From Paracoccaceae bacterium (GTDB lineage: Bacteria; Pseudomonadota; Alphaproteobacteria; Rhodobacterales; Rhodobacteraceae): a stretch of 7,340 bases of DNA. The notes under the pieces are model-generated. The model was not told where the DNA came from. It saw only the letters and a program-made list of their open reading frames with translations, and did no database searches. Numbering within the stretch: position 1 is the stretch's first letter; each line of letters starts with the position of its first letter. Both the position numbers and the translations under genes were made by a program. The DNA lies in NCBI GenBank assembly GCA_003551745.1, contig PUNI01000279.1, positions 1 through 7,340 on the forward strand, in the 5' to 3' direction. Of the stretch, positions 1 to 6,832 are shown piece after piece.

Positions 1-1446
<1,446 letters not shown>

Positions 1447-1698
1447 TTACTCTGTCTGGGCGTCTTCGGTATCAGTTGGTTGTTTGTTTGGGGCTGTCTC
1501 TTCTTGGGGAAGGGGCGCTATGTCCCGAAATCCCAAACTGATTTTAATTTTAATTATTCGCTTAAAAAGCTTGGAAAACCAATTCTCCGGATAGAGTCTT
1601 GGGATGAGGTCTATTTGTTCTTCTTTCAAGATTTGGGAAATGCGCTGGCTGGCGCGGTTTGCCCTCTCCTGAAATGAGATATTTTCAGGTGTGCTCAT
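1447..1698 (-). CDS. Small unknown protein with cationic amphipathic segment
   Basis: This 83-residue protein is not recognised. Residues 1-30 look helical and polar. Residues 38-58 are rich in aromatic and aliphatic residues mixed with lysine and arginine (around Trp40, Phe41, Leu44, Phe45), suggesting an amphipathic surface-binding or membrane-associating helix, though it is not hydrophobic enough for a clear transmembrane span. The tail from residue 61 is Pro/Gln/Glu/Thr-rich and probably disordered. It is the first gene behind the promoter at 1729-1757, with a leader of only about 24 nt, and the fibre gene follows 6 nt after its stop. The ATG at 1698 lies in AATAATATG with no SD at a usable distance (an AGGGG lies about 19 nt upstream). 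Co-transcription with the fibre makes an accessory or attachment role possible, but unproven. Confidence 0.7.
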   Translation of the reverse strand: MSTPENISFQERANRASQRISQILKEEQIDLIPRLYPENWFSKLFKRIIKIKISLGFRDIAPLPQEETAPNKQPTDTEDAQTE

Positions 1699-1728
1699 AT
1701 TATTTATGTTAATGATACCCCTGTGCTT

Positions 1729-1757
1729 AATATAATGCTTGGTTTAGTTGTTGTCAA
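1729..1757 (-). promoter_or_regulatory. Sigma70-type promoter for the small protein and fibre genes
   Basis: On the minus strand, TTGACA (1757-1752) matches the -35 consensus fully. It is followed by exactly 17 nt (1751-1735) and TATATT (1734-1729), a good -10. Predicted initiation is near 1722, about 24 nt before the ATG at 1698. The element overlaps the 3' end of the coiled-coil gene, whose stop codon lies in the spacer. It shares TTGACAACMACT and CATTATA with the promoter at 6134-6162. Confidence 0.75.
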
Positions 1758-2457
1758 GGTTGGCGTATTGTTTGAAGATGGCCAGGTATTCGGGCTTAAT
1801 GCGCTCCTCCATTATGGACAGCTCCTGAGCCCAGTCTATTAACTCCCTCTCCCTATTTTCGACCTCTTTTCTATATCTTTTAATATCGTCAATCTTTGCC
1901 AACCAGCTTTGGTGTTCTTTTTTTGCTTGGGTTATTTCGTTTTGCTCTTTTTCTTTTTCTCTAAGAAGGAGGACTATTTCTTTTTTGATATTCTGTGCGT
2001 TGAGCAGTTTTTGGCGTGCTTTTTCTAAGTCTTGCTCGTGTCTTTCTCTTGACTTTTCTGCTGATTTTATGTCTGCCTTGATGCCATTTAGGGTTTGTTT
2101 TCTTTGGTTGATTTTGTCTTGTAGCGCCTCTATCTGTCCGGCAATTTCTTCTCTGTGCCGAAAATATGTGTTGTTTTCATGCTCCACTTGCTTCTTAAGA
2201 AGCTCTCTCTTCTTCTGGAGCCTAGACACTTCCTGTTTTAGGGCGTTTTGTTTGGCTGACAATTCGTCTATTATTTTGTTCTCCCGACCAGAAATCTCCG
2301 CATAGCGTTTATGCGTTTTATCTATCTCTCGGAGAACTTTGTCCCTCTCGGCGTGCTTGTCCTCAATCTCTCGGATTAAGGAGGCCAGCCTTCTTGAGAA
2401 AACGACACATTGCTTCTCCAAAATACGGTCAGCTTTCTTCGGAGCTGACTTCTCCAT
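1744..2457 (-). CDS. Long coiled-coil protein, unknown function
   Basis: This 237-residue protein is almost entirely made of Lys, Glu, Arg, Gln, Leu and Ile in heptad-like spacing from about residue 20 to 225, with no Pro until the extreme C-terminal part (Lys-Pro-Glu-Tyr). This predicts a long coiled-coil rod of up to roughly 30 nm. There is no signal peptide, transmembrane segment or enzyme motif. It begins one base after the TGA of the 145-residue gene (TGA-G-ATG). It is the only gene here with an SD-like AAGGA at a plausible distance (about 9 nt). It is too short for a typical tape measure. In a structural operon just ahead of the fibre it could be a whisker, a fibre spacer or an internal virion protein; the sequence does not decide. 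Part of the promoter for the next genes lies in its last codons. Confidence 0.8.
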   Translation of the reverse strand: MEKSAPKKADRILEKQCVVFSRRLASLIREIEDKHAERDKVLREIDKTHKRYAEISGRENKIIDELSAKQNALKQEVSRLQKKRELLKKQVEHENNTYFRHREEIAGQIEALQDKINQRKQTLNGIKADIKSAEKSRERHEQDLEKARQKLLNAQNIKKEIVLLLREKEKEQNEITQAKKEHQSWLAKIDDIKRYRKEVENRERELIDWAQELSIMEERIKPEYLAIFKQYANLDNN

Positions 2458-2458
2458 C

Positions 2459-2896
2459 TCAGTTAGTCCTTAATCCGAGAGTGCACTCGATAGTAGAGTC
2501 GGTGTTATCGGCTCCACCACCATTTATTGTGACTTTCAGGGAGCGAATTGCGCCGATGGGAAAGTGCCAAGTCTTGCGACCGTCACTATCGAGAACATGC
2601 TCTAACGTGTGCAGGGTAATTACCCCAGCATCCCCGATAGAATCAGTCTCTTCGTGCCAGTCGTCATCACCAGGTTCCGCCAAGTGAGAGGTGTAGATTT
2701 TGATGGTCACATCGTCAAGGTTTCCCTCTGTATAGTCAATATACAGAGTTCCCTGTGTGGCACTGGCTGGGTCAGCCAGATTGTCAGTCTTATCTGCTCC
2801 ACGAAGGACAATCAAGTCTGTCTCGATGAGAGGCACTGGGTCAGCCGAGCGCGTAATCTTGTCAAATGCGCCCAAATATTCTACTGCTTTAGGCAT
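2459..2896 (-). CDS. Unknown beta-rich structural-region protein, 145 aa
   Basis: I do not recognise a family with confidence. The protein is acidic and rich in Thr, Asp, Gly and Ile. Alternating hydrophobic residues suggest beta strands: residues around 50-70 (Leu-Tyr-Ile-Asp-Tyr then Val-Thr-Ile-Lys-Ile-Tyr) and 108-143 (Trp-His-Phe-Pro, then Leu-Lys-Val-Thr-Ile, then a strand to the C-terminus). This is the look of small beta-sandwich accessory proteins in phage head or tail operons. The start ATG at 2896 is in GATTATGCC with no SD, 12 nt after the zinc-finger gene's stop. It ends in TGA one base before the coiled-coil gene, suggesting translational coupling. A virion decoration or adaptor role is inferred from context only. 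Confidence 0.7.
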   Translation of the reverse strand: MPKAVEYLGAFDKITRSADPVPLIETDLIVLRGADKTDNLADPASATQGTLYIDYTEGNLDDVTIKIYTSHLAEPGDDDWHEETDSIGDAGVITLHTLEHVLDSDGRKTWHFPIGAIRSLKVTINGGGADNTDSTIECTLGLRTN

Positions 2897-2908
2897 AATC
2901 GTGGGATA

Positions 2909-3253
2909 TTACTTATGAGCCAATCTCTGGTGCGCCACCAGCCCTCTCTCAGTGTCAAAACTCTTCTTGCAGGTTTCACACTTATAGGCTTTCTCTTCTG
3001 GCTCTGGCTCCTCCGCCGGCTCTTCTTTGGGCTCTTCCTTTGGCTCTTCTTTGGGTTCTTCGACCTTTGCTTCAACCTTCTTTTCAACAGGTTTCTCGGC
3101 AGGCTTCTCTTCAACTCTCTCCAGCGCACCGTTGGCAATCACCATATAAAGCGCAGCCTGGTCATCAGCCAGAAGGCTTGAAGTCTCGCCGGCGGCGACA
3201 AAGAACTCTCCAAAGCGGAAATCTTTATTGGTCTTGTTTTTGAGTCTTACCAT
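2909..3253 (-). CDS. Small head-region protein with Pro/Glu/Lys stalk and C-terminal C2H2 zinc finger
   Basis: The 114-residue protein has three visible parts. Residues 1-48 form a compact domain with a basic start, Phe-Arg-Phe and an Ala-Ala-Gly-Glu turn, ending in a helix; this resembles short N-terminal domains of unknown function in phage structural genes. Residues 49-88 are almost only Pro, Glu, Lys, Ala and Val, with PKEE repeats (about 3006-3060), likely an extended stalk. Residues 90-113 fit the classical zinc-finger consensus exactly: Tyr90, Cys92, Cys95, Phe99, Leu105, His108, His113. The first domain could anchor it to the virion while the finger binds nucleic acid or protein; this is inference. 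The start lies 14 nt after the previous stop, without SD. Confidence 0.8.
   Translation of the reverse strand: MVRLKNKTNKDFRFGEFFVAAGETSSLLADDQAALYMVIANGALERVEEKPAEKPVEKKVEAKVEEPKEEPKEEPKEEPAEEPEPEEKAYKCETCKKSFDTERGLVAHQRLAHK
2915..2986 (-). other. Classical C2H2 zinc finger domain
   Basis: The spacing is Tyr-x-Cys-x2-Cys-x3-Phe-x5-Leu-x2-His-x4-His, residues 90-113 of the 114-aa protein. All zinc ligands and both hydrophobic core positions of the TFIIIA-type finger are present. This differs from the bacterial Ros/MucR type, whose Cys-to-His spacing is shorter. Confidence 0.85.
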
Positions 3254-3267
3254 GTCTTTGTCGTTAA

Positions 3268-3672
3268 TTACACACGAAGCATAATCACTCTAACTTGAGC
3301 GGCATCAGCACCACCAGGAACGGCGTCAAGGCGAACGATAACATCATCGCCATCAACTTCAGCCGAACACAATCTGGAGTTTCCAGTATTAGCCGTAAAA
3401 TATGCAGCCAAAGGATATTCTCCGTTTTCAGCGGCATCCGTCAGTGTCTGGGTATCTTCATCGTGAGCGAAGTCCACATCGTGGGTAAAGACGACAAGGC
3501 TTCCCTGCCCGACGCCCTGGACTCGCCCTGTGGCGGAAACCCAGATGGGTACATCATTGAAATCCATCAAACCATCCTGAGTGGCAAACGGAAGACCATT
3601 GCTCCAAAGAATACCGTGACCAGATTCATCGTGGTCGATTTGAAGCTCGTCAACATTAGTTATTCTAGGCAT
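3268..3672 (-). CDS. Unknown protein directly downstream of the capsid gene, 134 aa
   Basis: I do not recognise a family. The protein is acidic with many Asp, Gly, Val and Ala and several probable beta strands: residues about 20-30 (Gly-Ile-Leu-Trp), 42-62 (Pro-Ile-Trp-Val-Ser-Ala to Leu-Val-Val-Phe-Thr), and 103-134 (Ala-Glu-Val-Asp-Gly to the C-terminal Val-Arg-Val-Ile-Met-Leu). No signal peptide or membrane segment is present. The ATG at 3672 is preceded in frame by a TAA 12 nt upstream, which fixes the start region; there is no SD. It follows the capsid stop by 71 nt containing a strong stem-loop. Position suggests an abundant virion accessory such as a decoration or head-completion protein, but there is no direct evidence. 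Confidence 0.7.
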   Translation of the reverse strand: MPRITNVDELQIDHDESGHGILWSNGLPFATQDGLMDFNDVPIWVSATGRVQGVGQGSLVVFTHDVDFAHDEDTQTLTDAAENGEYPLAAYFTANTGNSRLCSAEVDGDDVIVRLDAVPGGADAAQVRVIMLRV

Positions 3673-3691
3673 AACATTAAGTTAATTTTCG

Positions 3692-3719
3692 TTGGGGGTT
3701 TTTTGAGTAGAACCCCCAA
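3692..3719 (-). other. GC-rich stem-loop between the capsid gene and the next gene
   Basis: A perfect 9-bp stem (TTGGGGGTT paired with AACCCCCAA) encloses a 10-nt loop. It sits in the 71-nt gap after the capsid stop codon. Neither strand has the T-run that follows an intrinsic terminator, so it is more likely an RNA-stabilising 3' structure, a processing site or a leaky attenuator that keeps capsid mRNA abundant relative to downstream genes. Confidence 0.6.
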
Positions 3720-3743
3720 AACTACAAGGAGGATTAAGGAGCT

Positions 3744-4736
3744 TTAGACTCCTGCGTTCCCGACAATTCCGCGATAGTCCTTAGCACCCACCTTGTGGTT
3801 GAATTCGACGTCATGGACAAAAGCCTTTCTGTCGTCATCAAACCAAGTTTCAGCAGTGATGGGCTTAAAGATTTCCTCGGTCAGAGGAGAATTCATACCA
3901 TCAACAATGAACCAGGCGGTGTTGCTTCCCCCGTGAGCAGCGCTCAAGTGGGCAGAACTAACCAGAGTCCAGCCAACACCATACCATACGTTGATGGCAT
4001 TGTTGGCTGTCTGCGGCTCAAGTTCCGTTTCAAGAGTTTGCTTCGCAACGCGCACCAAAGAGGGAGGAACGACCATGAATTTCTGGCCGCCACCCATTGG
4101 CATAGGCTCGCCCATATCGTCCACTTGGTTCTGGAGAGCCAATACCATGGCCTCAACAGAAACAGTGGTGATAGCAGACGGGCCAACCAGGTTGCTATGA
4201 GTGTTTCCAACTCTATCAGGGTGGTCGTTAGCGACTAAGGCAGTTGCACCGGCGGCAACATCTCCATAATCGAACAAGTGAGAAGCAGTAACGGCAGCGA
4301 AAGCTTGGTTAAAGCGGTCAAACTTGTTGGATGCACGGGTGTTGACATAGGCGTATTGAAGCTTGGAAGCCTCTTCCAACGCCTTGGTGTACTGTGCGTC
4401 GCGACGTTCCACTGATTCGCGGGAAACGACAATTCGGCGAGCAAACTTGAAAGGCTCAGCCCGAGTTAAGTACGTAGGATGGTACTGAGTCTCGGGAAAT
4501 CCTGCAAGCTCTTCAGTCGGCAGCAAGCGGCTAACGCCAGTCGTACCAAGATACTCGATACGCTGTTGTCCGCCCCTATCGTTCTCGGCGAACAAGCCAC
4601 CAACCTTAGAAGTAGCGTCCAAGTACACGTTGGTTTCATACGCACCAACTTGCTTTTGAGCCTGGTCAACCACCTCTGCAAACTCGGCACGAATTCCACG
4701 AAGGAAAATGTCGATGTTTCGAGTAGTAATAGGCAT
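3744..4736 (-). CDS. Major capsid protein, HK97-fold type
   Basis: This 330-residue protein is the expected size for an HK97-type capsid subunit without a long N-terminal delta domain. The order fits: N-terminal arm and helix (residues 1-30), an extended segment, a strand pair around residues 95-107 (Phe-Lys-Phe-Ala-Arg-Arg-Ile-Val-Val-Ser), a long spine-like helix (105-148), then a core segment Phe-Met-Val-Val-Pro-Pro-Ser-Leu (220-227) leading into Thr-Ala-Asn-Asn-Ala-Ile-Asn (243-249), typical of Mu gpT-like capsid proteins, and late Ala-Trp-Phe-Ile-Val-Asp strands (274-279). It lies directly after scaffold and decoration-like genes. The start is one base after the upstream TAA (TAA-T-ATG), with no SD, so coupled translation is likely. 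The gpT subgroup is tentative; the capsid call is firm. Confidence 0.88.
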   Translation of the reverse strand: MPITTRNIDIFLRGIRAEFAEVVDQAQKQVGAYETNVYLDATSKVGGLFAENDRGGQQRIEYLGTTGVSRLLPTEELAGFPETQYHPTYLTRAEPFKFARRIVVSRESVERRDAQYTKALEEASKLQYAYVNTRASNKFDRFNQAFAAVTASHLFDYGDVAAGATALVANDHPDRVGNTHSNLVGPSAITTVSVEAMVLALQNQVDDMGEPMPMGGGQKFMVVPPSLVRVAKQTLETELEPQTANNAINVWYGVGWTLVSSAHLSAAHGGSNTAWFIVDGMNSPLTEEIFKPITAETWFDDDRKAFVHDVEFNHKVGAKDYRGIVGNAGV

Positions 4737-4737
4737 A

Positions 4738-5289
4738 TTACGCTAAATCTACAGCTCTGCGGATTTTGACGCGCACCCTTCGGGAGCCGACAGCTTCTCC
4801 TGGCATTAAGCCAAGCGAGAACACCTTTCGGAGACCGGCTGGGTCTTGGTTGTGCTCAGACTCATCAATGAGACTGGCAGTTGCCATCTGGAAAAAGCGA
4901 TTACCAAAGGCCGAGTTTCCAGTTGTCCCAGAATCATCGTCAAGCAGTCCCTCTAACTCAAGATTCCTAGTAATAGGAATATAAATCAGCTGGACACCAT
5001 CAGCATTGCCATCAGGGATAACAATACTGGGTCGGGCAGCAACGTTCGGGTCGCTACCAAAGCCGACGACTTCTCCATCAGGACCAGACCAACCGATAAC
5101 AACCCCCGCAAGGCGGTCGTTGTCAGCGATAACAGCCGCACCGGCATTATCCGAGTCCACGGTAACCTGTCCCCCGTCGATAGCGACACAAAGGTCTCCA
5201 ACGAACACTTGTTCGTCAGCACCTGCGCCAGTATCGTAGGTCGCACGTCGTGTTTGAGCCTCTCGTAAATCTACGAGTGGTCTATACAT
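4738..5289 (-). CDS. Putative capsid decoration or stabilising protein, 183 aa
   Basis: The protein is rich in Gly, Asp, Ala and Val. Residues about 15-75 have beta-type hydrophobic alternation (Val-Phe-Val-Gly-Asp-Leu-Cys-Val-Ala-Ile-Asp; Leu-Ala-Gly-Val-Val-Ile-Gly-Trp), the pattern seen in small head-decoration and capsid-stabilising proteins. The second half includes Phe-Phe-Gln-Met-Ala-Thr-Ala and ends in a basic strand (Arg-Arg-Val-Arg-Val-Lys-Ile-Arg-Arg). It sits between scaffold and capsid genes, the usual place for a decoration protein; the role is inferred mostly from that. The ATG at 5289 is immediately preceded in frame by TAA, so the start is well defined; no SD is present. About 50 nt separate it from the scaffold gene, and I see no promoter there. 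Confidence 0.72.
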   Translation of the reverse strand: MYRPLVDLREAQTRRATYDTGAGADEQVFVGDLCVAIDGGQVTVDSDNAGAAVIADNDRLAGVVIGWSGPDGEVVGFGSDPNVAARPSIVIPDGNADGVQLIYIPITRNLELEGLLDDDSGTTGNSAFGNRFFQMATASLIDESEHNQDPAGLRKVFSLGLMPGEAVGSRRVRVKIRRAVDLA

Positions 5290-5339
5290 TTATCAGCAGT
5301 AGTTTGAGTGAATTGAGAGTCACGACCGTTGAAAGACTA

Positions 5340-6017
5340 TTAGATTTTGCCTTCCTTCTTCAGCTGAGCGTATTTGGCGATAGGCATTCCTGCCCAGCGC
5401 GCCGCCTCGTAATCCTCCTTAGACAGAGGCACGTCAGCGTCAGGGGAAGCAGACTCTGGGGCAGAGCCCCCAGCTGCTCCCGAGCTAGACATAGAAGCTG
5501 TGTACGCGTCGGCACCCTCACTCAGGCGTCGATGTTCTTGCTCTAGGGCGAGATACTTCTCGGCGTTGAGTTGAACGTGCGCTCGGCGCAAATCCTCATA
5601 TATCTTCTGCTCGGTAACTGAACCTGAATCGTGTTTCGAGAACACTTTGGTTAAAGTCTCAAGGGCTTCGGGCTTATCATAGCCGAACTCCTTAGCAATT
5701 CTAAGTTTAGCGCTTTCAAGATTTTCCTCTCGGAGCTTTTCAACCAGAGTTTTGTCAATGTCCCTCTTTTCGGTACGCAACGCATTGATATTGTCCTTAA
5801 TGCGCTGCTCCTCCTTTTTAAGGGCATCAACTCTCTTCTGGTTCTTCTTAGCCCCATCATCTCCAAGCTCTCGCTGTTCGGCTTCTATCGAAGCCTGCTT
5901 AGTTTCAAGCTCTTGGATGATTTCGCTCCTATCAGGGCTTTCACTACCACCTTCGGGTTTAGAGACTTCATCAGGCGTGGTCTCCTGAATGTCGTCTTTG
6001 GTCTCTGCTTCTGGCAT
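5340..6017 (-). CDS. Capsid scaffolding protein
   Basis: This 225-residue protein has the classic scaffold layout. Residues 1-30 are acidic and disordered. Residues 32-165 are strongly helical and charged with coiled-coil character. Residues 168-197 form a Ser/Ala/Gly/Pro linker. The C-terminal segment (200-225) is a short helix ending in Lys-Lys-Glu-Gly-Lys, the basic tail that in known scaffolds binds capsid subunits. It lies upstream of decoration and capsid genes. No serine-protease motif is visible, so no maturation protease is fused. An in-frame TAA lies 6 nt before the ATG, fixing the start; the context TAAAATATG contains no SD. It is the first gene behind the promoter at 6134-6162, with a leader of about 110 nt. 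Confidence 0.85.
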   Translation of the reverse strand: MPEAETKDDIQETTPDEVSKPEGGSESPDRSEIIQELETKQASIEAEQRELGDDGAKKNQKRVDALKKEEQRIKDNINALRTEKRDIDKTLVEKLREENLESAKLRIAKEFGYDKPEALETLTKVFSKHDSGSVTEQKIYEDLRRAHVQLNAEKYLALEQEHRRLSEGADAYTASMSSSGAAGGSAPESASPDADVPLSKEDYEAARWAGMPIAKYAQLKKEGKI

Positions 6018-6105
6018 ATTTTAGTAGATGTTTTTACCGCCTACGCCCGTTATGGTCGGCGACACCTTGGCGTTACAACACCCGTATATTATTTTTGTTT
6101 CCACA

Positions 6106-6125
6106 CCATCGTTAACCAGCGATGG
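6106..6125 (-). promoter_or_regulatory. 5' leader hairpin of the scaffold/capsid transcript
   Basis: CCATCG and CGATGG form a 6-bp stem around an 8-nt loop. Starting from the predicted initiation site near 6127, the hairpin lies within the first few nucleotides of the mRNA. Such 5' stems often protect phage late transcripts from decay; that role is inferred. The rest of the leader (6018-6105) contains further GC-rich complementary patches but no clear riboswitch and no convincing small reading frame. Confidence 0.5.
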
Positions 6126-6133
6126 GTTGTCTA

Positions 6134-6162
6134 ACTATAATGATAATCTCAGTGGTTGTCAA
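6134..6162 (-). promoter_or_regulatory. Sigma70-type promoter for the scaffold, decoration and capsid genes
   Basis: On the minus strand, TTGACA (6162-6157) matches the -35 consensus perfectly. A 17-nt spacer (6156-6140) and TATAGT (6139-6134), one base off the -10 consensus, follow. Predicted initiation is at about 6127-6128. The TGA stop of the upstream 105-residue gene lies inside the -35 hexamer. It shares an extended sequence with the promoter at 1729-1757. Confidence 0.78.
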
Positions 6163-6476
6163 ACTGGAGGCATCATTGGTCCGCCCATTGGCTCTTCCAT
6201 CGGCGGGCCCATATCCAAGCCTTCCGTCCCAGCATCAGCCGAAATGATGTCAAAGTCAGCCGTAGTCACTCCGTCACGCTCTTCCTTTTTAGCCATCCTA
6301 ACACGGACAACAACATCATATTCCTGCCCCTCTTCCCAATCACCGACTTGAGGCAAGTCCAGGGCAGAAAAAGTAATGACTCCAACCCCCTCTGGGGCTT
6401 CAGCTGGAATATCCTCGGGGGCGGTCTCAAAATCCATGACCTCCTCTGGGTCAGGCATAAATGGTGTTTCAGGCAT
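6159..6476 (-). CDS. Unknown acidic protein, 105 aa
   Basis: I do not recognise a family. Residues 1-30 are Pro/Glu-rich and probably disordered. Residues 31-82 hold a small folded part with strand-like segments (Val-Gly-Val-Ile-Thr-Phe; Gln-Glu-Tyr-Asp-Val-Val-Val-Arg-Val-Arg; Ala-Asp-Phe-Asp-Ile-Ile-Ser), somewhat like an OB-type or other small beta-barrel. Residues 87-105 form a Met/Pro/Gly-rich tail. It lies between the portal-side genes and the scaffold promoter. The start ATG comes two bases after the previous stop (TAA-TT-ATG), with no SD, so it probably depends on coupled translation. Its last codons double as the -35 box of the next promoter. Confidence 0.7.
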   Translation of the reverse strand: MPETPFMPDPEEVMDFETAPEDIPAEAPEGVGVITFSALDLPQVGDWEEGQEYDVVVRVRMAKKEERDGVTTADFDIISADAGTEGLDMGPPMEEPMGGPMMPPV

Positions 6477-6478
6477 AA

Positions 6479-6829
6479 TTACTTTTTAATTACTTGTTTC
6501 GCCCTCTCTAAGAACTCTGCTCGACTAGGCAGCTCCTTCGGGGGCTCTTCCTCTTTAATCTGGGGGATAGCCGGACCGGCCCTGTCTAGGGCTTGGTAAT
6601 ACCGATTCTCGAATATCTGTCCCTTAATAAAGTCACTTGATACGCTGGCAATTATACTGCCTTTTAAGAGATTCAGCTCTCTTCGCTTGAACCAGTGTTT
6701 AAGCTCAGGCGTGCGGTGAAATACATTCTGCCAGATAGCATTGCTGGCCTCCATATCGGGGTTTAGCTCGGTCTCTCTCTTAAAGATTTCTTCCCAGAGT
6801 TTTTGTGTTGAATAAAATTTTAGAAACAT
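6479..6829 (-). CDS. Unknown helical protein between portal and scaffold, 116 aa
   Basis: The protein is mostly helical and charged, with an aromatic N-terminal half (Phe2, Phe5, Tyr6, Trp12, Phe16, Trp33, Phe37, Trp46, Phe47). The C-terminal third has a Pro/Glu-rich linker (around Glu-Glu-Glu-Pro-Pro-Lys-Glu) followed by a final basic helix ending Val-Ile-Lys-Lys. It has no signal peptide or membrane span. It starts three bases after the portal stop, in TAAAATATG, without SD. Small helical proteins at this site in other phages include head-assembly accessory factors, but no specific family is recognisable. Confidence 0.7.
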   Translation of the reverse strand: MFLKFYSTQKLWEEIFKRETELNPDMEASNAIWQNVFHRTPELKHWFKRRELNLLKGSIIASVSSDFIKGQIFENRYYQALDRAGPAIPQIKEEEPPKELPSRAEFLERAKQVIKK

Positions 6830-6832
6830 ATT

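Noticed and set aside
3692..3719. Intrinsic terminator after the capsid gene
   Set aside because: The stem is good but no T-run follows on either strand, so only a stem-loop is reported.
3726..3741. Perfect plus-strand Shine-Dalgarno sequence (AAGGAGG) suggesting a plus-strand gene
   Set aside because: No start codon at suitable distance and no credible plus-strand gene follows; the region is the end of the capsid gene and its spacer.
4342..4347. Plus-strand TTGACA inside the capsid gene
   Set aside because: No -10-like sequence lies 16-18 nt downstream, and it falls within coding sequence.
1729..6162. Archaeal virus, suggested by the zinc finger and SD-less starts
   Set aside because: Two near-perfect bacterial -35/-10 promoters with 17-bp spacing argue for a bacterial host, and a portal/scaffold/HK97 order alone does not separate the two.
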